The position numbers and the translations under genes were made by a program. A model generated the notes under the pieces. That model did not search any database, was not told the DNA's origin, and saw only the letters and a program-made list of their open reading frames with translations. From assembly GCA_033060915.1 (NCBI GenBank), contig CM065387.1, positions 44,665,001 through 44,729,000 of the forward strand: 64,000 nucleotides of DNA. Reading direction: 5' to 3'. This DNA comes from Euryodendron excelsum (Eukaryota; Streptophyta; Magnoliopsida; Ericales; Pentaphylacaceae). Shown one piece after another: positions 34,802-45,927 of this stretch; position 1 is the first letter of the stretch, and each line of letters begins with the position of its first letter.

Positions 34802-36167
34802 AATTCAACTAAACAGGAAAAATCAGATATTTTAAGACAGAAGATAACAGAAATTAAAATGCACCGCAAATAACAGAATAGTGTCATCCGTCATGGTCGT
34901 GAAGTTCAAAATCCTATTAAGACTTCATTAATAGAATCCATCCGATTTAAGTTGTAATGCCTTTATGTCCTATCCTTGCTGTTTTGGGTGTTCCTGGGCA
35001 CATATTCCCATCAACTTATTATGTATTACAATTCTTTCTTCCTGTGGCCGTTAATGTCATTTGATAGTCTGAACACATGCAACCACACATTTTGACACAT
35101 ATATGCTCGAAATTTGAATGCTATTACAACTTGAATTTTTTTTCCAGGTTGTTAAGCGTATTACTGACGGAGGGGCTGACTACTCATTTGAATGTATAGG
35201 AGACACAGGAATGATAACTTCTGCTTTACAGTCATGTTGCGATGTAATTCGTGTGATATTCATGTTTCCTTACTTAAAAGGAATTTTATTAATTAATTTT
35301 GCTTAAATTTTCTTTGCCTGGTTCCTATTTCGTTTAGGGATGGGGACTGACTGTTACCCTTGGTGTACCAAAAGTTAAACCAGAGATAATCGCTCACTAT
35401 GGATTATTTCTTAGTGGGAGAACATTGAAGGGATCACTATTTGGAGGGTGGAAACCAAAATCTGATCTTCCTTTATTAGTGGACATGTATTTAAGAGAGG
35501 TAAGAATAACTACATTAACTACTGGTTATTTGAGCTTCCTTAGCTTATTTGCTTGGGTCAATGTGTACCTGGGTCTCGTCACAACCATTTTCTTCCCCGT
35601 TGTCAAAGCACCACCTCGCTAGCTGTTGTCTCATCTAGCTAGCTAATAGACCTAATAATTGGAAGAGAAGCATGATGCGATTCTTGCATGTCCTCAGTGT
35701 ATATCATGCCCTATGAATTGTAAACAAATAGTAGTTGTTTTTTTTTTTCATTTATTTATTTAGATTTTTCGTAATGTATCTATGTTATGTTATGTAATGT
35801 ATGGCCGCCTGTGCTATATATACTGCAGGAAATTGAGATTGATGAGTTTATCACACATAATCTGGCATTTGAAGAAATTAACAAAGCATTTGATCTGATG
35901 AGAGAAGGGAAGTGTTTGCGCTGTGTCATCCACATGGTGCCAAAGAGCACTAGCAAGTGTTCTTTTAAGGTCATCAGATCAGATCGAAGTCTTTTTTACT
36001 TGGAAGTGAAAAGGAGGTGACACTTCCTTACCTTACCTGCTGCTGGAGTAGGAAGAGTTATGAATTAATATTGGTGCATAGCATGTGTTAGCTTAATGTT
36101 GTATTTTTATCTTTTGTGGAAATGAATACGATAATCCTTGTGAAGTACAAGTTGCAGCTCTTAATGC

Positions 36168-36479
36168 TCTTATTATTATTATTTAATGTATCATATATGG
36201 TGGCAATTTGCTGGTGAAATTGACAAAAGTCTGTATTGTTGTGTCAATCCCTGCGTGCATGCATATGCAGCCGGAAGTGGTAAATTAGATGAAGAGAGAT
36301 GCAAGTAAAGTAAGTTCTAGACTCTCTTTCTTATTTATCAATTTGAGCGTTTGCTTTTACTTGCTGATTGTCCGTATACATTGTTTATGGGAAGAAGAAT
36401 ATTTCTTTGGACGCATTAATCTGCAGTTCGCACAAATTCACACATACCCTGTTAGCTGCAGGGCTTATCAAACTCCGTT

Positions 36480-36525
<46 letters not shown>

Positions 36526-36667
36526 CAAGTAGTATGCAGGGATAAAAGGCAGATCATCTTCAGAAAATACACTAGGTGGTGGTGGAGGATTTGGATGTGG
36601 AAGCACGGCCATTGTTTGTCAAATTTGGAGGAAGGTAGCCGAATTGCGGCGACCCCCTCCATTCCAA

Positions 36668-36711
<44 letters not shown>

Positions 36712-37206
36712 CACATGCCAGCCAAAAACTGCAACAAAGAAAGGGAAACTGTGTCTGTCCTCTCCTCTCCCTGTTAATCAATTTTGAAGACACTGTGAAA
36801 CACTGCTTCTACTCGGCAATTACGCGTTGCCGGCAAGCCTGATTGCATTCTATCTCTCTCTCTCTCAAAAGAACTAAAAAAGCTTTTGTTAGGTAGAGCT
36901 TCGGACATCAATTTTGTAACAAGCCGCTTATAGGATTCGTATCCTCTGCATTCCGTCCATGGAAAGTTTATATATAATCACAAAAATTAAAAATTAATGG
37001 ACAAGATAAGGCGAAATCAGCTGTGCAAAAACTGAATAACTTTACAATAATTTTTTCTTAAAACATAACAAAAATTCATGAGGTTTAAGATTCCCTACTT
37101 GAGTTGGCAGCATCTAATCCCTTAGTTGTCACCTGCCTAATGAATGGAACTGGGACTATACTAATCCCTGTTTATAGGAGGAATAAAAGGAAGGAAGGAA
37201 TACCCC
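36168..37206. repeat. Tandem duplication, copy 1 (~1.04 kb)
   Basis: The segment from TTATTATTATT near 36170 through GTGTCAATCCCTGC, TTTGCTTTTACTTGCTGATT, the GA tract, the CT/TA tract and GGAAGGAAGGAATACC near 37190 repeats immediately downstream. The second copy is split by two retroelements. It also contains (GA)n at 36482-36524, (CT)n at 36668-36692 and (TA)n at 36692-36711. Confidence 0.8.
36385..36612 (-). CDS. Possible small peptide gene, copy 1
   Basis: On the minus strand the ATG at 36612-36610 sits in AACAATGGCC, which matches the plant start-codon consensus. About 90 bases upstream lies a TATA/GA promoter-like stretch (36711-36668). The frame begins MAVLPHPNPPPPPSVF and continues SEDDLPFIPAYYL before running into the reverse of a GA tract (Ser-Leu repeat), which is unlikely to be translated sensibly. 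The first about 28 codons are conserved in the tandem copy at 58702-58797, with length change only in multiples of three. The family is unknown. It could also be an untranslated promoter fragment that happens to be open. Confidence 0.3.
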
Positions 37207-37464
37207 TTATTATTATAGTTATTATCATTATTTTTTGTATCATACATATAGTGGCATTTTGTGCGTACATGTTAATGCATCGCTTAATTTGATGGTGAAA
37301 ATGACGAAAGTCTTCTTTGTTGTGTCAATCCCTGCATGCATATGCAGCCGGAATTGTTAAATTAGACGAAAAGATGTGCAAGTAAACTAAGCTTTAGACT
37401 CACTTCTTTATCAATTTGAGCTTTTGCTTTTACTTGCTGATTGTCCGTATACTTTGTTCGTGGG
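37207..37464. repeat. Tandem duplication, copy 2, part 1
   Basis: Colinear with 36168-36393 of copy 1, ending ATACTTTGTTCGTGGG where the 16.4-kb element inserted. It continues at 53837-53866 and 58615-59359. Confidence 0.8.
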
Positions 37465-40400
37465 GGTCGTGCTTAGATTTTTTGCACTCGAGGAATACAT
37501 ACACAAGTAAAAAAATTATTGTACTCTCTCGTCAGAACTCATCCTCCTAAAAAAAATGAGTGCGACTAGGTTTGAATTGAAAATTGATTTGATTAAGAGC
37601 TTTTGAAAAAAGATTTGGAGTCGCCACCTAACTTGATTAAAGTGAGTTAGGTTACCTAAAACTAAGCACAATCCGAAAATTACATTTAAGGTTTTTGAAA
37701 AAGGTTTTGAAAAACTTTCTCAAGAGAGATTTTAAGAAAACGGGTTGTTTAGCAACCTTTGAAAAACGCAAGCCTTTTTTGGAAAATAACTCCATTTTGA
37801 TCTTTTGAAAATAGTGTTATAGATTTGGAGATTAGTTACGTGCAGGGAAGACGCACTAAGTCATCACCCTACTCTGTCCTTACGGTACCTACATGTCTAT
37901 TCACTCTAGATTCATCCATTAGAGTATTTGATTAATAAATGTCCAAAACTATCCACTTCAGAAAAGAATTTTGAAAAGAAATTTGATATGATGCATGATA
38001 TGCAAGTGCAAGAATAAGAATAGATTTAAAAAGAAGAATTGAAGCTTAAAATTGGAAAGAAAGTTTTGAAAATTGAAATTAAAGATTTGAAAATAGATTT
38101 TTGAAATTGAAAGTTTGAAAATAGTTATGGAATTGGAGATTTAAAAAAAAATTATGACCGCACCTATAAGGGTTGCCTACGTATCCCTTTTGAAGAATCA
38201 GATTAGTCGTAGTTCAGACAAGAGTCTGATAAAAAATATAAGATTTGACCTGACAAAGAGTTTGATTTGGAATTTGGAATAGAAGATTGGAAATTGACAT
38301 TTGGAATTGAAAAGATTGGACTTTAATTTGGAAAGATAGAACTTCGAAGAAGGATTTGGACTTGTTTTGGAAAGATTGAGATTTAGGAAACCTAGACTTA
38401 AGAAAGATGGGGTTTAGGAGAGACTTGAGATTAAGAAAGATTTGACTTGACTTGGAAGGGATTTAGAAAAGATTTGACTCGAATGTTGAACTTGGAAGAT
38501 TAGGGAAGTTGGAATTTAGGAAATATTGGATTTAGGAAAGGTTCGAATTAGGAAAGATTCGAATTGGGAAAGTTTAAAATAAGAAAGGTTTAAAGTAGGA
38601 AAGGTTTTAAAATTGGAAAGTTTTGAATTTAGAAAGTTTTAACTTAAGAAAGTTTTGAATTTAAAAAGTTGTGGATTTGGAAAGATTTGAAATTTAGAAA
38701 ATTTAGAATTTTAGAATGATTCGAAGTTTCAGTTTTAGAAATACTTGAAAGTAGGAAAGGTTTGAATTTAAGAAAGATTTGAAAACTTAGAATTTGGAAA
38801 GTTGAAATTTGAAAATGTATGGAATTAGGAAAGGTTTTGGATTTCCATTTCCTAAAACAAAAGATTGGATTTTGTTTCTAAAAAAGAAATGATTTGATTT
38901 TGTTTTCCAAAAACGGAGGGTTAAATCTAGTTTTCTAAATGGGAAGATTAGATTTGGTTTCTTAAAGGGAAGATTGGATTTGGTTTCCTAAAGGGAAGAT
39001 TAGATTTCCCATGGAATTGCAAGGTGAAGTTTTAGAAACCCTAGATTTGGAAGTCTATGATTTGATGCAGAAAATAAGTTTTGAAAATTGATGTTTTTGA
39101 TATAAAAAAAAGAGGTTTTGAAAACTTAGTTTTAAGGCAAGATTAAAAATCATGTTTTAGGAAAGAAAACTAGGGTTTCCTAATCATTGGCTCTAGGGCT
39201 TGACTTGGACTCCAAGGTAAAGAGTTTTTTAGAAAGTAAAACTTTTTGAAAAAGAAGATTTTTTGGAAGGAGATCCTAGCGAAGAGTTTTTAGAAAGTAA
39301 ACTTGAGAAGAGTTTTAGAAAGGAGATTTTGAAAAGTAAAACTTTGAGAGAATTTTTGGAAAGAGAGGTTTTGAAAAGAAGACTTTTTAAAAAAGAAATT
39401 TTTGAAGAGAGTTTTTGGAAAGAGACTTAAAGAACATTTTTAGAAATTGAATTTTGAAGAGAGCTTTTTGAAAAGGAGTTTAAAAAGAAGTTTTGAAAAA
39501 TATATTTTTGAAGAGACTTTTTAGAAAGCAATTTTTAGAAAGCTACTTTGAAAAAGAGATTGGAGAGAGTTTTTAGAAAGCATGTTGGAAAAGAGATTTT
39601 AGGAAAAGAGATTTTTAGAAAGTGAGTTTAAAAAGAGATTTTGGAGAGGATTTGAATATGGACTTTTGCAAGCCTCTAAAAATATCTCACTTTTCTAAAA
39701 AAATTCTAACCATAAGAAGATTAAAACCATTCTAGGATTGTGGTTTTGAAAACAATAAGGAATTAAAAATATGGACCATATTGGTCACTTTAAATGTGAC
39801 ACTTTCCTAAGGCAATCCTAACCATGGGAAGGCTAGAATCACCTTAGGATTGTGATTTTGAAAATAAGTTTGAAAAAGAAAACTTAATGCAAGTTTTGAT
39901 GCAAGTTTTGAAAACAGGTTTGAAAACGAATTTTGGAGATATGCATGACCATGATATGCACAATGCAAGTTGGGGTTGTGAACATACAAGGTTAAAGGCT
40001 TCACATCATAATCAAGGGGGCCGAACCCACGTGGTCTCCGATTAGACTAAAAGAAAGCCCCAGACACGGTGACCTTCAATAGCCTAATCCTACATATGGA
40101 CCGGGGAGTCTCTTATTTCAAGCATGCAAGAAAGGGGGGAAAGAAGATGGGGGATTAAAATAGAAGAAAACCTAAGTGGGTTAGGAGAGAGAAGAGAGAG
40201 GGAGAAATTGCGTAAACGTAAATAGGAAACCTACCTTGCATCTTCTTTTATTTGCTTTTCTTTATTTGCTTGCTTTACTTAGGTCTTTGCTTTGCTTTGC
40301 GTTGCGTTGGTCTTCCAGAGCTTGCTTTGATCTTCGGGAGTTTCGGAGTTGCAGCACTTCAAGTCTTCAATGGGAGCTAGTATATGAGTGTATGTATGTG

Positions 40401-42094
40401 AATGTATATGAGTGTACAAAGGTTAGGGTTTGGAAAACCTAAAGGAAACTAGGGTTTGGAGAGGCTTTGAGCTCTGTATATCGAAGAGGAGGGTTTTTAG
40501 GCTGAGTTTGTGGATCATTTTCACGCTGGAAGAGGCTCTGTATTTATAGATAGAGGAGTGCACTAGCGCCTGCTGCAGTGGCGCCAGGCCAAAAATTACA
40601 CTAGTGGCACCAGCCATTTAGGAAATGTTTAAGGTCGGCAAGCATCGTATCTTCAGAAGATTTGGGCGCCTATACTAGTGACTACCATGCAATTTTTGGC
40701 CTAGCTTCACTAGGATTGACTTCGCAAGGTTCGAAAATGATTTAAAGGGCTAGGAATGGCCCGGAGGCCCAGAAAGGAACATGAACCTTTAAAATAGTGT
40801 TTCAGGGGTAATAAACTTGAAATATGATGACAGGATGTGTTGGGAAGGTTAATCGGACCATTAAGGGAAAAACGGTCAATTGGACCAAAAAATTGCCAGG
40901 ATAGACTTGGAACGTCCCAGAAGAAGACTAAGGACTTGGAAACATCACTTAGAATGTCCCAAGAGGTTACCGGTTTGATACCTAGAGCCGGTGTGTTTAA
41001 AAAAGGCGACTGGCCCATCAAAGGCAAAACGGTCATTTTGCATTAAGTTTGCTGGAACTAACTCGGAATGATCTGAAAAGGTAATGGAAGGCTGGGGATG
41101 CTATCAAAAGCATGTTCGGGAGGTTACCGGTTTGATACCCAGAGCCGGTGTGGTTCTCGAGGCGCTCAGATGCCTAGGGGCAAAATGGTTATTTTAACTG
41201 GAAGGTCTCGAAATTGGCCCGAAATTGACTGGAAGGCACTTAATTATGCCGGATTGTCTTTAGGACAACCTTGGAAGGGTGGACTTACCATTCTAAGGAC
41301 TTAGGTACTTTCTCAAGAAACGTGTCGGAAAATGGCTCTAAGGGCAATTTGGTCATTTTTCACCGGAGTGGGCTAGCAGGCACTGGTGTTGACCTAGGTT
41401 TTGAGTGTTTTTGTCACTCTGACGGTGGTCCGGTGACATGGGAGTTTGTTGGCAATTCCCTATATCGACTTGTTTACGAGTGTTTCTGCCACTTTGATGG
41501 TTGCGATGTTTACGAGTATTTTCATTACTCTAATGGTTCACGATCATTCCAAAGACTGCCTGATCTCAAGAAGCTTCTACGTGGATTTATCGCCTGAAGA
41601 ATCAACTTTCTCGAAAAGCATGTCGAAACGGACATTCTTCATTGGCGGGCTAGCAGGCGCCAAAGGTGGACCGTTCTATCATCTCGGGAACTTGGGTCTC
41701 GTCCTGGTTGACGAGTCTGAAGGGACTTACCATTCCGAAGAGTTTTTCAAGAAAACGTGCTGGATTGGATGGTCTTACCACATTGAGGAATCAACTTTCT
41801 CGAAAGGCGTGCCAAATTTAATTGGAATTGGAATTAGACTTGAAATCGGATTTGAGATTAAAACGAGGACTTACCGTCTTTGAAAAGACATGCCCATTGG
41901 AATTGGACCGAACAATGCCCCTAATGGCATTTTGGTCATTTTATCTCTATTTGGGCCTAACGGGCCCGTGAAGCGATGGATTGACTGATTTAAGTTTGGA
42001 AAACTGATTTAAATTGGAATATGTCCATATTGACTTGAACTCAAGTCTGGACAGAGTGGAGACTGCCGAGCGGGCAAAAATAGGAGTGTTTACA
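37465..42094 (-). repeat. 3' LTR of the 16.4-kb element (4.63 kb)
   Basis: On the minus strand it starts TGTAAACACTCCTATTTTTG at 42094 and ends at 37465. It contains a TATA box TATAAATACAGAG near 40549-40540 (minus), AGCGCC/GGCGCC pairs near 40565-40585, and a very long pyrimidine-rich low-complexity stretch (38200-39700; on the plus strand, purine units such as TTAGGAAAGATTTGAA). It has no coding sequence. It retains about 510 bp (near 37610-38120) that are missing from the other LTR. Confidence 0.85.
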
Positions 42095-42109
42095 GGTGCC
42101 CCTCTTTTT
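42095..42109 (-). promoter_or_regulatory. Polypurine tract of the 16.4-kb element
   Basis: On the minus strand AAAAAGAGGGGCACC directly precedes the 3' LTR start TGTAAAC. This is the expected plus-strand primer position and proves the minus orientation. Confidence 0.85.
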
Positions 42110-43560
42110 GTTTCTTTGCTTGTCAAAGACAGAAAACGATGGAGTAAGAGTCCCATGTTGGCCGTGAAGCGGTCAGAGGAATGGACTTTGAAAATTTCTG
42201 AAAATTGGAGTTTGGAAACGGATATCGGGCCCCAAAAGGCCTTTGAAATCGAGTTTTGGCGGGAAAAGGGCTAAACTGCCTAGAATTTGACACTAGCGCC
42301 ACTACTAGTGGCGCTTGGCTTAAAATTGCTTTAGCGCCACTGCTAGTGGCATTAGGCTAGGGAACATAACTAGAAAAATTTCTAGTTTGAACACTTGCGG
42401 GATTTGAAAAGTTTTCAAAAAATCAAGAGTCTTTGTGAGGACATCAACTTGGACATTGAAGGGGTGCTCCCTAGGGACCGCGAAGGATTGCCGAAAGTAG
42501 ACACTGTCGCCGGAAAAGTTTCCGGAAGGGAAGATTTCGCTGGAGAACTCCAAGAGGTGAATTCTTGATTTTATGTTGATTTTGTTGTGTAGAGTTTTGT
42601 TTGAATAATGTGAACAGTGAAAATTGATATTTTGATATGTTTTGAACACCTTGGCGAAGATATTTTTTCATTTTGGTACTTATTTGGTTGAATGTGAGTG
42701 ATTTTGCATGATTATATGAATGGAGTTTCTGTAGGAATTGGGGGTTTATTTCTATAGCTTTGGGTATTGAGTTTTTTGGCCAAATTCTTATACTACGTAT
42801 TTTAGAAAAATATGTTTAACAACCGTGTGAAGTTTTGTATTTTTTTTTTAAAACTAAGTGAATTTTTAATTTTTTGAAACATAGAAAAGTACTTGAAAAA
42901 TTAAGAAAACTAAGAAAATTTAAGAAATTGATGAAATTATTAGAGTTGAAAATTTAGAAAAATTTGGGATTATTTTAGGAAACACTTGAAATGATTTTGA
43001 GAAATTTTAGGACAACTTTAAAAACCATTGATTTATTGAAAAATAAAACAGGTTTTTTGAAAAATCTAAAAATTTGAAAAGCGTGCACGGGTGTTGATGT
43101 TATGTGATTGTGATGTTGTGAAGTGCATGGTTTGTGTTTTGAGTTGATGTTGTGGGTGTTTTAGGGACCATTTTTAAACGAAACTCTACCGAAAATTTTA
43201 GAAATTCAAAAAAAAGGTTGGAAAAATTTTGGAATAAAATTTTTTTGAAGAAAAAAGATATAAAACCATTGAGGGCGGGGGCCCTTTTGGCGGAGAAGGC
43301 CCCGAGAAACTCGGGGGCCTTTAAAATTATTGGAGGAAAACTTAGGAAGAATTTTGAAAATGGAAATTTGACTAAGCATGGATTTTGACTTTGGAAACTT
43401 TGGGCTTTGACAAGAATTTTGGAAGGCTGAAAACTTAGGAATTGAGAAGAAAACCTTTTAGAGGAAAAAGTTTTAGAAAACTTTGATTAGAATGGAAAAA
43501 GCTTAGGATGGATTTTGATTAGAAACTTTTGAGATTTGAAAGCTAGATTTTGAATTGGAA
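42110..43560. other. Element interior, non-coding
   Basis: Holds paired AGCGCC/GGCGCT palindromes at 42295/42310 and 42333/42348 (15 bp apart, pairs 38 bp apart), like those near the LTR TATA boxes. The rest is A/T-rich without a supported frame. Confidence 0.5.
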
Positions 43561-43574
43561 ATCATTTTGGAATT

Positions 43575-43940
43575 TTAGACAAACCATGTAGAGAATTCGT
43601 TTTGTCCTGAAATTTGAAAACCTTTGAAGACAAAATGTATGGAAAATTCATTTTAACCTGAAACTGGAATTTTAAAATCAAAATGTGTAGAAAATTCATT
43701 TTGACTTGGAATTGGAAAATCAAAATATATAGGAAATTCATTTTGATTTGGAATTAGAATTTTAAAATCAAAATGTGTAGGAAATTAATTTTAACTTGGA
43801 ATTGAAAAGTTAAAATCTATAGAAAATTCATTTTGATTTGGAATTGAAATTTTAAACCAAAATGTGTAGGAAATTCATTTTGACTTGGAATTGGAATTTC
43901 AAAATCAAAATGTGTAGGAAATTTATTTTGACTTATCATT
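43575..43940. repeat. Tandem repeat, ~45-50 bp unit, about 8 copies
   Basis: Imperfect copies of a unit with AAAATGTGTAGGAAATTCAT followed by TTTGACTTGGAATTGGAATT. The array ends about 140 bp before the ATG of the mobile-domain gene and so lies in its upstream region. Confidence 0.85.
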
Positions 43941-44080
43941 TGAAATTTTTTTTTAATCTTTTTTTTATTATTCATTTATATTTTTTATTGTCCCTCTTTC
44001 TTCTTTTTCTTACTTCCCATCTCATTTACCTTTCCGAGTTATACTTACCTGATGTTGATATTCTTACCTTGATCTTCAGG

Positions 44081-45927
44081 ATGGCTGATGCAGGCGATGA
44101 TGGTTCTAAGAGGAGGCGCCGCTCTGGGAAGGCGGCTCGGATGGATTCCGTTAGTAGCTCCAGCCGCTCTAGGGTAGTTAGCGATCTACTGGACATACAA
44201 CTTCTAGTCGGAGCGGACGGGGGAGTAGACCTCCAGTAGACCCCTTCCCTTTAGTTAGGCAGGCCTTTGAGGAGGAGATTTGTGTAGAGGAGCAGGTACA
44301 GGGTGTTGGCGATCAGGTGATTGGTTACGGGAGGGCCTCCTTTAGACATAGGCAGACGGATGCTGATTTAAGCGACTTGCAAGTACAAGACATTCCACCG
44401 CTGGGGGATCTGACTTATCATCCCAGTGTGTATTCTAGACAGCACCTGCCTCCTCCACGTGTTTACACAACCTTTAGAGGGGCCGTCCATCAGATGTTTG
44501 GGACCATGTAGCAGGCCGCTCCATCCTACCAGGCTTTCTTGGCAGAGATCGGGTTTGGGGCCTTCATGGGACTACATGCTAACCCCCTGAACATGCATCT
44601 AATGTTGGCACTTATCGAGAGGTGGTTCAGAGAGACTGGGACTTTTCATTTTGTTGGTTTTGAGCTAGGTCCCACCCTATTGGACTGGGCGATCATCACA
44701 GGGCTTCCCTTTGTCGGTCGGCGAATCACCTTGCAGTCAATCAGTAGAGCCGATGCATGCGTTCTGCTGGACTTGCCTCCTCCTGAGCGTTCTGCCTTCC
44801 CAGTCTCTTGGCTTAGTCGGGATGACAACACCTTTGCTATTGAGCCACCGCCTGCCTGGCGAGACATCATGAGACGGCGACTTGTTTTGTACATTATCTT
44901 CAGCTGCTTCTGCAATAACAACAAGTCGCTTGTGCCATTTCGGTTAGTGAGCATAGTAGCTGATCTTGGGGCTTTGTTTGAGATGGATTGGGGGTCCTTC
45001 TCCTTTGGCTACTTTCTTTGATCGATGCGAGTCCAGAGTTCCTCTCGTTGGGGCAGCATGACTAGTTTCTAGCCTTTTCTTGTTTGGTGGAGCTACGAGT
45101 ATCTGCTTGTTCATCGCCTTATAGTTATCGAGGATGACTTTTATCCTTGTGTTTTGAGATGGGCTCGTGATCGAGTAGCCCAACGATCGGAAATTACTGA
45201 TTTTGTGACACTACGGGCGAACCTGGAGTTGTTGAGGCGAGGGACGTGACTTGGCGGCCCTTTGTTGGGTCAGTTCATTATGAGACGGTGCAATACTTGG
45301 TCCCGTTGTCCTTATCGAGGGCTTCCTTTCTTAGCGATGACTCTTGGGAGTCCTACCTAGGAGATCGACTTTGGGGCCAATTTCACAAGGAGTTCAGGTT
45401 AGCAGGAAATCCACCGGAGTATATGTTTGGAGCTTTGCTGGAGGGAGTTCCTATTCCCTATCAAGAGTGCTAGCCGGGTGCCGGGTTCTTGCTTCCTCTG
45501 GATACGGACTACGCTGCACACTTCGAGGCTCATTCTGTGGGTGCCATCACTCGGTTTGAGGTAGTAGTCAGTGGATACGCTGTTAGCCAGGAGGTGGTCG
45601 ACTTGTGGCACCGTGCCAGGGGATACATGCCCTAGGCTGAGTTTACAGCCGCGAGAGACCAGAAGGACCAGTACCAGATGGAGTGGGATCAGTACCAGGT
45701 AGAGGTAGCTTCCCTAATGGCTCGATTAGCCCAGATGGGTGGTGGTGGGGTATGCTGTCCTTTCTCTCCTTCTTTTGTTCGCTCTACTGTTGGTTAGTTA
45801 TTCCTTTGCCCTGCTGATTCGGGTTCTATCCTCTTTGCAGGATGCTAGTGCTTCTAAAAGCTATCCACCTCCTTCGGAGCTAGGTTTCGGCGATTTCGAT
45901 TTGGAGGATATTGATTTTGATCTTTAA
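44081..45927 (+). pseudogene. Plant mobile domain (PMD) gene, antisense inside retroelement, broken
   Basis: ATG 44081 (MADAGDDGSKRRRRSGKAAR) follows a possible acceptor CTTCAG. The body matches the plant mobile domain (aminotransferase-like family, as in MAIL1/MAIN), with LALIERWFRETGTFHFVGFE and GPTLLDWAIITGLPF. A later region reads YETVQYLVPLSLSRASF, then QKDQYQMEWDQYQVEVASL. A 91-bp GT-AG intron (45750-45840) separates MARLAQMGGGG from a last exon of 28 codons, DASASKSYPPPSELG...DIDFDL, ending TAA 45925-45927. Breaks: a frameshift near 44180-44300, TAG at 44509-44511, TGA at 45019-45021, a further stop near 45070, frameshifts near 45245 and 45470, and TAG near 45635. PMD proteins act in silencing and development in plants, and PMD ORFs are known as passengers of gypsy elements. 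It runs opposite to its host element. Confidence 0.82.

Larger units (their letters stand above)
29429..36020 (+). pseudogene. Alcohol dehydrogenase-like gene remnant, 5' exons missing
   Basis: Seven exons in consistent phase: 29429-29751, 34380-34462, 34559-34634, 34729-34790 (or -34799), 35148-35243, 35338-35499 and 35829-36020. They match plant zinc-dependent ADH-like proteins of the medium-chain dehydrogenase family (GSLFGGWKPKSDLP, THNLAFEEINKAF type). The structural-zinc motif CMRCRQCTSGKSNIC is intact, as is the NAD-binding GLGTVGLA. The first part (about 65 residues, with the catalytic Cys and the GHE His) is absent upstream, and no ATG opens exon 1. Other damage: CRVAAG where CGVAAG is usual; the exon-4 donor reads CT instead of GT; and the C-terminus runs about 30 residues past the usual HMPK-type end. 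The first intron (29752-34379) is filled with transposon DNA. Probably not an enzyme; a spliced transcript remains possible. The closest group may be Arabidopsis ADH-like 7, recalled only. Confidence 0.85.

Noticed and set aside
44646..44954. 102-residue minus-strand frame opposite the PMD gene
   Set aside because: It is a shadow of the plus-strand PMD coding sequence, which has the recognisable domain motifs.
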